A stretch of 64,000 nucleotides of DNA from Paenibacillus endophyticus (GCF_014192395.1 NZ_JACHXW010000003.1:174955-238954), one strand, 5' to 3'; shown: positions 33,343 to 42,036, counted from the first letter of the stretch. Notes: a model not told the origin generated them from the sequence alone. A program made the numbers and translations.

Positions 33343-34559
33343 CAGCTGGCACCGCCCTTGCCTCTCGCCAAAATATCCTTGCCGTAGCTGCTGCTAAGAT
33401 ATGCTTTCATCGGATCATGCGGCAAGCCTTGCTCTTCGCGAATCGCGTGCAGCAATGGGGTAACGTCGAACTCGAAAGCGCGGCGAACGGCATCTTCCGC
33501 GCCGAGGACGTCATGGCGCTCAGCTGCCTCGTTTACTTCGTCATGGTTGATGAGCAGCGCTTTGGCAAGCTGTGTCTGCACATTAAGAACCGAACGCAGC
33601 ATCGCAGGAATCTTTTGCTCGATGTTGTGGGATTGGTCGATCATGTAGGTAATGCTCTCCGCATTTTGGCGAACGCCCGCGTCGGAATCACCTGCAGCGC
33701 TAACAATTTGATAGAAAATAAGGAACAGCTCATATGGATTCACGGTACCTACGATAAGATCATCATCGGCGTATTTGCGGCTGTTGAAGTGGAAGCCGCC
33801 TAGGCGCTTCTCATCAAGCAGGTAAGCAACGATGTGCTCAATATTCGCTCCCGGCAAGTGGTGGCCCGTATCCACAAGCACTTCCGCCTGTGGTCCAAGC
33901 TTCTGCGCAAGGTTGTAAGCCATGCCCCAATCGGCAAGATCCGTATGGTAGAATGCCGGCTCGAAGCATTTGTATTCAATAAGCAGACGCATGTCTGGAG
34001 ACAAAGCGCCGTACATTTCCGCCAGTGCTTCCTGCATCCAAGCCTTGCGCTTGCGAATATGTCCTTGGCCCGGGTAGTTCGTACCGTCGGCAAACCACAA
34101 GCTGAATTCTTTGGAGCCGGTTTCCTTCGCAATGTCTACGCATTCCAGCAAATGATTCGTTGCTTTCCGGCGGATAGCCGCATCGGAATTCGTGACGCTG
34201 CCCAGCATGTAATCCTCGTCCTGAAATAGGTTCGGATTCACTGCGCCTATCGAGAGGCCGAGGCTTTCCGCATGGATTTTCAGCTTGCCGTAGTCATCAA
34301 CTTTATCCCATGGAATATGAATAGCAACGGATGGCGCGATTCCGGTAAGCTTGTGAACCTGAGCCGCGTCATCGAATTTCTCGAACGGATTGCGGGGTAC
34401 GCCTTCCTTCTGGAATACTTTGAAGCGGGTTCCGGAATCTCCGTAGCCCCATGAAGGGGTTTCGATTTTGAGCGCTTTCAATCTTGCTTTTACCTCATCT
34501 ATGTTAATGCCTCTAGCCTTCTGCTGCTCCTCAAAAAACGCGTATGCGCGATCGGACAT
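33339..34559 (-). CDS. rhaI: L-rhamnose isomerase, RhaI type
   Basis: Interconverts L-rhamnose and L-rhamnulose. The 406 residues resemble the Pseudomonas stutzeri/Streptomyces RhaI subtype rather than E. coli RhaA: GYGDSGTRFKVF near the N-terminus, SLWFADGTNYPGQGHIRKRK, LIEYKCFEPAFYHTDLADWG and VDTGHHLPGANIEHIVA, which supply the metal ligands Glu, Asp and His of the xylose-isomerase-like barrel. The ATG at 34559 (GGGTG upstream) is the start; the GTG three codons earlier overlaps the ribosome site. Overlaps rhaB by 4 bp. Confidence 0.93.
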   Translation of the reverse strand: MSDRAYAFFEEQQKARGINIDEVKARLKALKIETPSWGYGDSGTRFKVFQKEGVPRNPFEKFDDAAQVHKLTGIAPSVAIHIPWDKVDDYGKLKIHAESLGLSIGAVNPNLFQDEDYMLGSVTNSDAAIRRKATNHLLECVDIAKETGSKEFSLWFADGTNYPGQGHIRKRKAWMQEALAEMYGALSPDMRLLIEYKCFEPAFYHTDLADWGMAYNLAQKLGPQAEVLVDTGHHLPGANIEHIVAYLLDEKRLGGFHFNSRKYADDDLIVGTVNPYELFLIFYQIVSAAGDSDAGVRQNAESITYMIDQSHNIEQKIPAMLRSVLNVQTQLAKALLINHDEVNEAAERHDVLGAEDAVRRAFEFDVTPLLHAIREEQGLPHDPMKAYLSSSYGKDILARGKGGASW

Positions 34560-34588
34560 AGTGAACACCCTTTCAAATATGTGATTGA

Positions 34589-34960
34589 TTATTTCATTGG
34601 AAAAGCCATCGTAGACATCAATGTGTTCTCTGCTTGTGTCGAATCCAGGCGGCTGTACTGCACAATAATCGGAATATCGCTCTGTACCTCGATGGCGTAA
34701 GGAACGCCACTTGGAATTGGCATCCCTTCCTTCATCAGAGAGCTCGTACGGATATGTTTCGTGCGCCTGCCTTGCACAACGACCAATATATCTTCAAGCG
34801 GCTCCCGATCCTCGAAATAAATCGTAAAACGGATACGTGCTTCTTCGGAGGAACAGTTCAGCACGCAAACCGATTCATGGCTGACAAGCGCTCCCGTGCT
34901 GTCCGGCGGAATAAAGCCGTCCGGGATATACCATTGCTTTTCTCCACGCGCTTGAAACAT
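34589..34960 (-). CDS. Sensory rhodopsin transducer-like protein (ASRT family)
   Basis: Beta-sandwich protein of 123 residues close in pattern to the Anabaena sensory rhodopsin transducer: WYIPDGFIPP, VSHESVCVLNCS, IRFTIYFEDREPL, RRTKHIRTSSL and VQYSRLDSTQAENTLMSTMA. There is no rhodopsin gene here. The family was predicted to bind small carbohydrate-related ligands, and its place between rhaEW and rhaI supports a sugar-linked role; it may stand in for the missing mutarotase RhaM or act as a sensor. A GGAGG overlapping the rhaEW stop serves as ribosome site. Confidence 0.85.
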   Translation of the reverse strand: MFQARGEKQWYIPDGFIPPDSTGALVSHESVCVLNCSSEEARIRFTIYFEDREPLEDILVVVQGRRTKHIRTSSLMKEGMPIPSGVPYAIEVQSDIPIIVQYSRLDSTQAENTLMSTMAFPMK

Positions 34961-34975
34961 ATCGCTCTCTGCCTC

Positions 34976-37045
34976 CTATCGTGTAAATGCTGCGGGTACG
35001 CCGCCATCAATGGTCAGCATGCAGCCCGTTGTTTTATCCGCTTTCGAGGAAGCGAAGAACGCGATGCCTTCTGCGATGTCGCGCGGGTAGATGTTTACGA
35101 GCAGCGTTGTGCGCTTGCGGTAATATTCTTCCAGTTGATCCGGCTCAATGCCGTAAGCCGCAGCGCGCTCATTGCGCCAGCTGCCGTTCCAGATCGCCGA
35201 GCCCTGTAGAATCGCATCCGGCAGAATCGTGTTCACGCGGATGCCGAACTCGCCGCCCTCAGCTGCGATACAGCGGGCAAGATGAGCTTCAAGCGCTTTG
35301 GCTGCGCTGTATGCGGAAGCATTTTTGCCTGCGTACACGGAGTTTTTGGAACCGATAAATACCATGTTCCCGCCAATGCTTTGCTGCTTCATCATTTTGA
35401 ACGCTTCGCGCGCTACAAGGAAATAACCGGTACCGAGCACGTTCATGTTCAGGTTCCACTCTTTCAGCGAGGTTTCGTCGAACGGGCTTGAGGTTGCAAG
35501 ACCCGCATTGTTGACGATAATATCCACGCCGCCATAGGCAAGTGCCGTTTCCGCATAAGCAGCGGTTACCTGCTCCTCGCTTGTTACGTCCATTTTGACA
35601 GCCGTTGCGCGGTGATCGCCGTACTTTTCATTAATTTCTGCAGCGACCTTCTGTGCGCCTTCCAAATTAAGATCGGCTAGCACGACATGCGCGCCTTCAG
35701 ATACTAGTCGGCGAGCCGTTTCGCTTCCGATACCGCCAGCGCCGCCTGTGATGAAAGCTACCTTGCGTGAAAATTCCGTTTCTGCGGGAGCCAGTGACAA
35801 TTTGTAAAGCTCAAGCGGCCAATATTCCACGTTGTATGACTCATTCTCGCTAAGCGATACGAAATCGCCAAGCGCCGTTGCGCCGCGCATAACTGCAATC
35901 GCACGGTGGTAAAGCGCGCCGCTAACCTGAGCCATCGCCCAGCTCTTGCCTGTATTGATCATGCCGATACCAGGAATAAGAATGACGCGGGGCGCTGCTT
36001 CGAACATCACGTCGCCTTCATTTTTGTTGCGGTCGAAGTATGCTTTGTATTGCTCTTTGTATGCTGCGATGCCTTCAGACAATTTCGCCTTCAAGCCATC
36101 GATATCCTCTGCATTTGGCGTCCAGTCAATATATAGCGGAACGACCTTCGTGTGTACGAGATGATCCGGGCATGCCGCGCCGACTTGTGACAATTGCGGT
36201 GAATCTTGGCCGCTTACGAACGCCAGCACATCCGCTTCGTCGTCGAACGTTAGGATCATTTTTTTCGCATCGCTTACTGCGCCTCGAATCGTTGGCATCA
36301 CTTGTGCGGCTACGTTTCTGCGCACTTCGGATTCAAGCACTTCGTATTTCACGCCGCCGAACAGCGACGCTTCGTCAAAGCGAGATTCAATGAAAGCTTC
36401 TGCTTCGGAAATAATTTTGATCGTCTGCGCGTAGCATTCCTCGCTTGTGTCGCCCCAAGTAACAAGACCATGCTTCTCCATAAGCACAAGCTCGGCATTC
36501 GGATTGGCAAGAACGCCTTCAGCGATCATTTTGGATAGATTAAAGCCGGGACGCACATACGGCACCCATACGAAACGGTCGCCGAAAATTTCTTTCGCTA
36601 GCGCTTTGCCGTTGTCTGCGCAGCAGAGGCTGATTATGGAATCGGGATGTGTATGATCCACATGTTTGAATGGAAGAAACGCATGCAGCAGCGTTTCGAT
36701 CGATGCGCGCGGATGCTTCGAATCGATCATGCAATTGACGAGGTAAGCGACCATTTCCTCATCCGGCATTTCAGAGCGCTCAAATAACGGACGGATATCA
36801 TCCATGCGAAGACCTGTAAAGTTACCCGCTTTCATAGAAGCAAGATCGGAACCGCTGCCTTTTACATACATCACTTCAACGTCGCGACCGCGAAAATCTG
36901 TAACCGTTGTTTTGGTAGATGTATTGCCGCCGCCGAAATTACATACGCGGCGATCCGCGCCGATAATGTTGGAACGGTAGACTAGCTCGGCAAGTCCGCC
37001 TTCAAGCTGTGCTGCTTTCTCGTTTTCCCATAAGCTTTGTACCAT
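34976..37045 (-). CDS. rhaEW: Bifunctional rhamnulose-1-phosphate aldolase / lactaldehyde dehydrogenase
   Basis: Cleaves L-rhamnulose-1-phosphate to dihydroxyacetone phosphate and L-lactaldehyde, then oxidises lactaldehyde to lactate. The 689 residues are a fusion: class II aldolase domain at the N-terminus (CNFGGGNTSTK; HVDHTHPDSIISL with zinc His) and a short-chain dehydrogenase at the C-terminus (AFITGGAGGIGSETARRL; NNAG; YSAAKALEAHLARC with the Tyr/Lys pair). The start was set at ATG 37045 with CGGAGG upstream. First gene of the rha operon; two TTTGTTTG repeats lie in its promoter. Confidence 0.95.
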   Translation of the reverse strand: MVQSLWENEKAAQLEGGLAELVYRSNIIGADRRVCNFGGGNTSTKTTVTDFRGRDVEVMYVKGSGSDLASMKAGNFTGLRMDDIRPLFERSEMPDEEMVAYLVNCMIDSKHPRASIETLLHAFLPFKHVDHTHPDSIISLCCADNGKALAKEIFGDRFVWVPYVRPGFNLSKMIAEGVLANPNAELVLMEKHGLVTWGDTSEECYAQTIKIISEAEAFIESRFDEASLFGGVKYEVLESEVRRNVAAQVMPTIRGAVSDAKKMILTFDDEADVLAFVSGQDSPQLSQVGAACPDHLVHTKVVPLYIDWTPNAEDIDGLKAKLSEGIAAYKEQYKAYFDRNKNEGDVMFEAAPRVILIPGIGMINTGKSWAMAQVSGALYHRAIAVMRGATALGDFVSLSENESYNVEYWPLELYKLSLAPAETEFSRKVAFITGGAGGIGSETARRLVSEGAHVVLADLNLEGAQKVAAEINEKYGDHRATAVKMDVTSEEQVTAAYAETALAYGGVDIIVNNAGLATSSPFDETSLKEWNLNMNVLGTGYFLVAREAFKMMKQQSIGGNMVFIGSKNSVYAGKNASAYSAAKALEAHLARCIAAEGGEFGIRVNTILPDAILQGSAIWNGSWRNERAAAYGIEPDQLEEYYRKRTTLLVNIYPRDIAEGIAFFASSKADKTTGCMLTIDGGVPAAFTR

Positions 37046-37069
37046 GGATATACCTCCGAATGTTGTTTT

Positions 37070-37104
37070 ATATTTGTTTGAGAGGATCATATCATATTTG
37101 TTTG
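37070..37104 (-). promoter_or_regulatory. Direct repeats upstream of rhaEW, candidate RhaR operator
   Basis: ATATTTGTTTG occurs at 37070-37080 and again at 37094-37104, 24 bp apart (just over two helical turns), directly before rhaEW. A nearby imperfect palindrome (TTTGAAATATGTATATTCAAA on the minus strand is split over 37110-37132) adds symmetry. DeoR-type regulators often use such repeats. Confidence 0.45.
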
Positions 37105-37331
37105 TTTTTGAATATACATATTTCAAACACAAACGGAAATATAGTAGTGGATTTCTATCCTATCCATACACATATAAAGAAAAATCGATTTTCCAATCAC
37201 ATTCCAGCCTGCTATCAGCACGTTCTGTTATTAGCTGAGCATTGGAGCGCCGGTTTGTTCTATACCTGCTGAAACCGAAGAAGGAGACTGCTCCTTCTAC
37301 TCCCATCAATGGCCATTTTGGTCCGGATAGC

Positions 37332-37366
37332 AAAAAAGGCCAACCTCTGCTTCTAGGCTGACCTTT
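37332..37366 (-). terminator. Terminator of the ArsR-type regulator gene
   Basis: On the minus strand, AAAGGTCAGCCT pairs through two wobble pairs with AGGTTGGCCTTT and continues as TTT. The remaining 37133-37331 has a small AGAAGGAG/CTCCTTCT hairpin and no gene. Confidence 0.75.
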
Positions 37367-37469
37367 ACACTAACTATAGCTTGCATGCCGAGCGACTGCT
37401 AACCGACACCTTCCTAAATTCACGTCAGTTATAGAGAAGTTTGCTGCTTCCTCTGATTATCACTCCCGT

Positions 37470-38375
37470 TCACTGACACCGCAGTATGACCTCTATATCC
37501 TGGTTGTAATTGCCAAAACCTTTGCCGAACAAGGTGACGCCGCCGCAGTTTTTGGCAGTCGCGCTGCAAGAAATGCGGAATAAAATTTGTTTGTCGTAAG
37601 CCAGCATCAGCTGGTCGATTGTCACATTCGATACCTGAATGCCATCTATGAACGAACCAAGCCGATTAACGCGAATCGTCTTAATTAACCCGTGCTGGAT
37701 GTTTTTGTGCCACCACTCCGGTGTGTACAAGCCCCTCGTACTGCCAAAATCACCGGGATAAGTCCATACCCCAACGTTTACTCCATTGATCGTAAATGCG
37801 ATATCCGAAGGCAAATGATTGATGCTGCATGGCGTCTCCGAGCATATTTCCATCGAGACCTCCAATGATTCCGGCGTTTCGTTATTCACCATATAATTAG
37901 GAATCCGATATTCCACGAAACCTGAGCCAAACCATAGCACCTTGGCCTGCACATGCTCCGGATCGGCAAAATACCGCGGATCGTCGCACATCCCGATCAT
38001 TTGCGTGTCGGAAGCCAGCCCGCAGGTTGGTTTGATTTGATAAGAGGAATAATGTCCTACGGGCAGCGAGACCTCATAACGCTTCGCTTCATCAATAGCC
38101 GGCGAGCTCTTGAAAAGGAGCATCGTTTGGGTGAGCTGGAGATGGCATATTTTTTGCATGCCGCGCTTGCCTGGCACGCTCTCGCAACGAACGATGCCCG
38201 CTTCCTCCAGCATATGTATATGCCTCGTCACTATGGGAGACTTTATGTCTAGCGCTTCGGACAGGCTTTTTATATTCATCGGCTGAACACCGAGCAATTC
38301 GATCATTTTGACCCTCGTTAATGATGAAAGGCACTCAAGAAATTTAATATTGCGGCTGCTTACCTCAACTTGCAT
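37470..38375 (-). CDS. ArsR-type HTH regulator with large C-terminal domain
   Basis: Regulator of 301 residues. The N-terminal winged helix (LSSLTRVKMIELLG; LSEALDIKSPIVTRHIHMLEEAGIV) is ArsR-like. The long C-terminal part (about 100-301) is beta-rich with several Cys (PTCGLAS; ICSETPCSINH; RISCSATAKNCGG) and VGVWTYPGDFGSTRG; the ligand is unknown. Similar long ArsR proteins occur beside sugar genes in Paenibacillus-like genomes, which I recall but cannot verify here. The start at 38375 follows AAAGGGG. Divergent from the alcohol dehydrogenase gene. Confidence 0.75.
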   Translation of the reverse strand: MQVEVSSRNIKFLECLSSLTRVKMIELLGVQPMNIKSLSEALDIKSPIVTRHIHMLEEAGIVRCESVPGKRGMQKICHLQLTQTMLLFKSSPAIDEAKRYEVSLPVGHYSSYQIKPTCGLASDTQMIGMCDDPRYFADPEHVQAKVLWFGSGFVEYRIPNYMVNNETPESLEVSMEICSETPCSINHLPSDIAFTINGVNVGVWTYPGDFGSTRGLYTPEWWHKNIQHGLIKTIRVNRLGSFIDGIQVSNVTIDQLMLAYDKQILFRISCSATAKNCGGVTLFGKGFGNYNQDIEVILRCQ

Positions 38376-38415
38376 GCTTGTACCCCTTTGCTTCTGTCTG
38401 ATTGCCAACCATTAT

Positions 38416-38539
38416 ATAACTAAAAAGTTATCCTTTCAATGCTTAATTTCCGATAAACTTGACATTAGAAACGGATTTCACTAAAATAAACGGCGTATAC
38501 ATAACCAAAATGATTTTTAGTTACCTAATTAGTTATCCA
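38416..38539. promoter_or_regulatory. Candidate operators between the ArsR-type gene and the dehydrogenase genes
   Basis: The perfect inverted repeat ATAACT-AAAA-AGTTAT lies at 38416-38431. TTAGTTACCTAATTAGTTA (near 38517-38535) is a direct repeat sharing the AGTTATCC element with the first. Probably bound by the ArsR-type protein. Confidence 0.45.
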
Positions 38540-38560
38540 AACAAACATAGGAGGTACGGC

Positions 38561-39727
38561 ATGAACTCATTTCAATTTGTTAACCCGACTCATATTGTTT
38601 TCGGAGAAGGCACTGCCAATCAAGTAGGCCAACTAACTGCGAAGCATGGCAAAACGGTCCTGCTTGTATATGGATCAGGAAGCGTGAAAAAAACAGGCTT
38701 GTACGATAAAACGGTCAGTCTACTGCAAGATGCGGGCGTTACCGTGCATGAGCTTCCAAATATTGAACCGAATCCTCGCCTAAGCACGGTAAATAAGGGA
38801 ATTGCGATTTGCCGTGAACAATCCGTTGATTTCATTCTAGCAGTAGGCGGAGGAAGCGTAATCGATGCAGCCAAAGCGATTGCCGCAGGCGTCCCTTACG
38901 ATGGCGACGTGTGGGACTTCTTCACGGGTAAGGCTGTAATCGAGAAAGCTCTTCCGATCGGTACGATTCTCACGCTAGCTGCAACGGGATCGGAAATGAA
39001 CGGCTCCTCCGTTGTAACCAACTGGGAAGAGAATTTGAAGCGTGCTTTCGGCAGCTCCCATACGTATCCGAAATTTTCGATTCTTGATCCTACGCTCACC
39101 TACACGGTTCCGCGCAACCACACCGTTAACGGCGCCGTTGATATCATGTCGCATGTGTTTGAGCAATATTTCAGCTTAACGGAAAATACGCCGCTGCAGG
39201 AGCGCTTCTGCGAATCCATTCTGCAGACGGTTATCGAGAATGTAGAGCTCGCGCTAGAGAACCCGGAGCATGCCGCGGCTCGCGCCAACCTAATGTGGAG
39301 CGGCACGATGGCATTGAACGGCGGCATGATCAGCGTCGGGATGGCGAATGATTGGGCATCCCACGGCATTGAGCATGAAGTCAGTGCGATTTATGATATT
39401 CCGCACGGCGCAGGGCTGGCAGTTATTTTCCCGAACTGGATGAAATATGTCCATGAAGAACGGATCGACCGCTTTGTGCAATACGCAACACGGGTATGGG
39501 GAGTGAATCCCGCAGGCAAATCAGATCAAGAAATAGCGCTGGAAGGCATTCAAGCGACACGCGATTTCTTCACGCGAATCGGAGCTGAATCACGTCTAGC
39601 CGACTTCGAGATTGGAAGCGAGAAGCTTGACCGTATGGCTGAGGAAGCCGTTCGTTACGGTGCAATCGGTTCTTTCAAGCGCCTAGAAAAACAAGATGTC
39701 AAAGCAATACTAGAATTGTCACTATAA
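38561..39727 (+). CDS. Iron-containing alcohol dehydrogenase (YqhD/BDH type)
   Basis: NAD(P)H-dependent aldehyde reductase of 388 residues. VGGGSVIDAAKA (near 95) binds the coenzyme. Iron ligands are the Asp and His residues in GAVDIMSHVFEQYF, DWASHGIEHE and DIPHGAGLAVIFP. Closest pattern is the butanol dehydrogenase/YqhD branch that reduces short aldehydes. Its place beside the rhamnose operon suggests reduction of lactaldehyde to 1,2-propanediol; this is inference. The start was set at ATG 38561 after AGGAGGTACGGC. Confidence 0.9.
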   Translation: MNSFQFVNPTHIVFGEGTANQVGQLTAKHGKTVLLVYGSGSVKKTGLYDKTVSLLQDAGVTVHELPNIEPNPRLSTVNKGIAICREQSVDFILAVGGGSVIDAAKAIAAGVPYDGDVWDFFTGKAVIEKALPIGTILTLAATGSEMNGSSVVTNWEENLKRAFGSSHTYPKFSILDPTLTYTVPRNHTVNGAVDIMSHVFEQYFSLTENTPLQERFCESILQTVIENVELALENPEHAAARANLMWSGTMALNGGMISVGMANDWASHGIEHEVSAIYDIPHGAGLAVIFPNWMKYVHEERIDRFVQYATRVWGVNPAGKSDQEIALEGIQATRDFFTRIGAESRLADFEIGSEKLDRMAEEAVRYGAIGSFKRLEKQDVKAILELSL

Positions 39728-39743
39728 AGGAGGCTGCTTCAGC

Positions 39744-40571
39744 ATGTCGCAAGCACGTACCGAATCGACGATACTTAGCAACGGTGTAAAAATGCCATGG
39801 CTTGGACTTGGTGTTTGGAAGGTAAAGGATGACGGAGAAGCAGAACGCTCGGTTGCCTCGGCAATTGAAGCCGGCTACAGAAGCATAGACACGGCTGCGG
39901 CCTACAACAATGAAACAGGCGTAGGTGCCGGTATCCGAAATAGCGGAATCGCTAGAGATGATATTTTTGTTACGACAAAAATATGGAACGCTCATCAAGG
40001 CTACGAGTCCACACTGACCGCTTTCGAGGACAGCAGACGCAAGCTCGGCCTCGACGTCGTGGACTTGCTGCTTATTCACTGGCCTGTCAAGGACAAGTAT
40101 ACGGAAACTTGGCGCGCGCTTGAGAAGCTCTATAGAGACGGCTTCGTCCGTGCAATTGGCGTGAGCAACTTCCAAATTCATCATCTGCGGGATGTGATCT
40201 CAACAAGTGAATTCGTGCCGATGGTTAACCAAGTCGAGTACCACCCTCTTCTCACGCAAACGGAGCTTCACACCTTTGCAAAAAGCAGCAATATCCAGCT
40301 CATGGCATGGAGCCCGCTCATGCAAGGAAATCTCGATCAAAGCGTTTTCGCTGAGATTGGCGCCAAATATGGCAAATCACCCGCACAAGTTGTACTCAGG
40401 TGGGATCTTCAGAACGAGGTCGTTACGATCCCGAAATCGGTTAATCCTGTTCGCCAGCAAGAAAATGCAGATATTTTCGACTTTACATTAACCGATGAGG
40501 AAGTTGCCCTCATTAGCGGACTGAACCGCAATCAGCGCTTTGGGCCCGATCCTGATAACTTTAACTTCTAA
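39744..40571 (+). CDS. Aldo/keto reductase
   Basis: NADPH-dependent carbonyl reductase of 275 residues with the complete AKR tetrad: Asp and Tyr in YRSIDTAAAYNNE, Lys in TTKIW, His in LLIHWPV; IPKSVNPVRQQEN binds the coenzyme phosphate. It belongs to the AKR5-like bacterial group (YvgN/YtbE). It follows the alcohol dehydrogenase gene by 16 bp and is cotranscribed with it. Both may handle lactaldehyde or methylglyoxal. Confidence 0.9.
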   Translation: MSQARTESTILSNGVKMPWLGLGVWKVKDDGEAERSVASAIEAGYRSIDTAAAYNNETGVGAGIRNSGIARDDIFVTTKIWNAHQGYESTLTAFEDSRRKLGLDVVDLLLIHWPVKDKYTETWRALEKLYRDGFVRAIGVSNFQIHHLRDVISTSEFVPMVNQVEYHPLLTQTELHTFAKSSNIQLMAWSPLMQGNLDQSVFAEIGAKYGKSPAQVVLRWDLQNEVVTIPKSVNPVRQQENADIFDFTLTDEEVALISGLNRNQRFGPDPDNFNF

Positions 40572-40606
40572 TTGGTCAGATCCACGATTCAGCAACGGTA
40601 TATACG

Positions 40607-40758
40607 GGGGCTGCCCGAAAGGATAACATAGTCCTGCTAAACCTATGACATACACAAAAGAACCTTCAACGCCACTAAAAGTGGAGCTTGAAGGTTCTTT
40701 TCAATCTGATAGGAAGGAACAAGCTGAAATTTCCAAATCCGGCTTTTGGGACAGCCCC
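40607..40758. mobile_element. MITE-like element with terminal inverted repeats, copy 2
   Basis: Left end GGGGCTGCCCGAAA (40607-40620) and right end TTTGGGACAGCCCC (40745-40758) are inverted repeats with two mismatches, about 152 bp apart. In the centre, AAAAGAACCTTCA pairs perfectly with TGAAGGTTCTTTT (40656-40668, 40689-40701). It has no coding frame. The hairpin lies between convergent genes and is likely to end transcription in both directions. The end sequence is like those of GGGGCTGTCCC-type IS families. Confidence 0.65.
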
Positions 40759-40774
40759 TGCTTCAGCTGCTATA

Positions 40775-41935
40775 TTATAGCCCGTTCAAAACGCGCAGCA
40801 ATGTATACCGATTCGGTCGAACTTGATCAGCTTCCTGCAGGCTTCGCATGAGAAGCTCGGAGTCAATGCCAAGCTCTTCCGTCGTCGCCGGTCCGCCAAC
40901 CTGCGTAAGCCAAGCTCTAATTTGCGTCTCATCCGGCAGGGCAGCGATCGCTTCCCGCACTTGCTCCGGTTGAGCCGTAAAGGCAAGCCCGCCTTCCTCG
41001 GCCGCCAGACGGTGATACAGCTTGGAAATCTCCGCACAGGAGACGCCGACCTTTGCTCCATGGAGAAGCTGTCTTTTGCCTAAACGAATGTATTCCATCT
41101 CCCAATAGTGTGATAGATGATGCTCAGCTCCTGAAGCGGAATGCGATTGGCCGAACAGCAGCATCGCAAGTCCCGATTCAATCAATGCTTCTATTAATAT
41201 GCGAATGCCTGCTTGATCTCGGCTGGCGATCTGCTCCACATGGATGATGCAATTCTGAAGCGCGATACGCGTAATTTCGGCTACCTCCTCGGAATAAGGC
41301 TCGCCGCCCTCCGATGCGCCAAAGCGCCAATCGAACAATGACGTATATTTGCCCAGCATGTCGCCAAAGCCAGCAGCTACCATTGCAGAAGGCGCTTTTG
41401 CCAAAATGTCCAAATCCGCAAATATGGCATCCGGTCCGATCGCCGCAATCGTCTTCTTCTCGCCGCGGATAATAATAGGAGCACCTTTGGAGTTAAAACC
41501 GTCGACCGAAGGCGCGGTTGGTACCGATAGGAATGGAATGCCTGCCGTATACGCTGCATAGCGGGAAATATCATGAAGCGTTCCCGAGCCGGCTGCAATG
41601 ACAACCTGTGCTTTCTTGAGCTGGATATCGAGCAAAAGCTGTACGATCGAAGCTTCGTCGGCGATCACATCACCCTGCGGGGTCGGCTTGATGAGCGTGA
41701 CCTGCACGGAAATGTCCAGCGCCGCAATCGCCTCCTCCAACGTCCTGCCAGCAACCTCGTATGTAACCGCGTCTGCTGCTATGATAACCTGAGCATAGTT
41801 TTTCTCCTTCAGGTAAGGAGCAACCTCATTGATGGCGCCTGCTTCTATCCGCAGCGGTTCTATCACAATGGATCTTAGCGTATCTGCATCAAATCCCGCA
41901 GCAATCTGTTTGACTCTCTGGATTAAGGATGACAT
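40775..41935 (-). CDS. araM: sn-Glycerol-1-phosphate dehydrogenase (AraM)
   Basis: Reduces dihydroxyacetone phosphate to sn-glycerol-1-phosphate with NAD(P)H. Fold and motifs are of the iron-alcohol-dehydrogenase/glycerol-dehydrogenase superfamily: VIAAGSGTLHDISRYAAY, SVPTAPSVDGFNSKGAP, and metal ligands in AGFGDMLGKYTSLFDW and SGAEHHLSHYWEME. The 386-residue length is right. It lies 101 bp after the double binding-protein lipoprotein gene on the same strand, so it may belong to that transport/sensor operon, as AraM belongs to the arabinose operon in B. subtilis. Substrate DHAP is also a product of rhamnose and fucose breakdown. Confidence 0.9.
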   Translation of the reverse strand: MSSLIQRVKQIAAGFDADTLRSIVIEPLRIEAGAINEVAPYLKEKNYAQVIIAADAVTYEVAGRTLEEAIAALDISVQVTLIKPTPQGDVIADEASIVQLLLDIQLKKAQVVIAAGSGTLHDISRYAAYTAGIPFLSVPTAPSVDGFNSKGAPIIIRGEKKTIAAIGPDAIFADLDILAKAPSAMVAAGFGDMLGKYTSLFDWRFGASEGGEPYSEEVAEITRIALQNCIIHVEQIASRDQAGIRILIEALIESGLAMLLFGQSHSASGAEHHLSHYWEMEYIRLGKRQLLHGAKVGVSCAEISKLYHRLAAEEGGLAFTAQPEQVREAIAALPDETQIRAWLTQVGGPATTEELGIDSELLMRSLQEADQVRPNRYTLLRVLNGL

Positions 41936-42036
41936 TTATATCGCCTCTTCTCATCTGGATATGATTTCTTTATTGTCCCTCTGTGAAGAGCGGCTTGTCA
42001 ACCCGCCTGAGTAAACGTAGCCTAGCGTCCCGCTAA

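Noticed and set aside
34589..34960. Rhodopsin-based light sensing
   Set aside because: The ASRT-like protein has no rhodopsin gene nearby, so the sugar-operon setting is the better guide.
37260..37300. AGAAGGAG/CTCCTTCT hairpin as terminator of the rha or ArsR genes
   Set aside because: No T-tract, and it lies in the upstream region of rhaEW; the hairpin at 37332-37366 is a better terminator.
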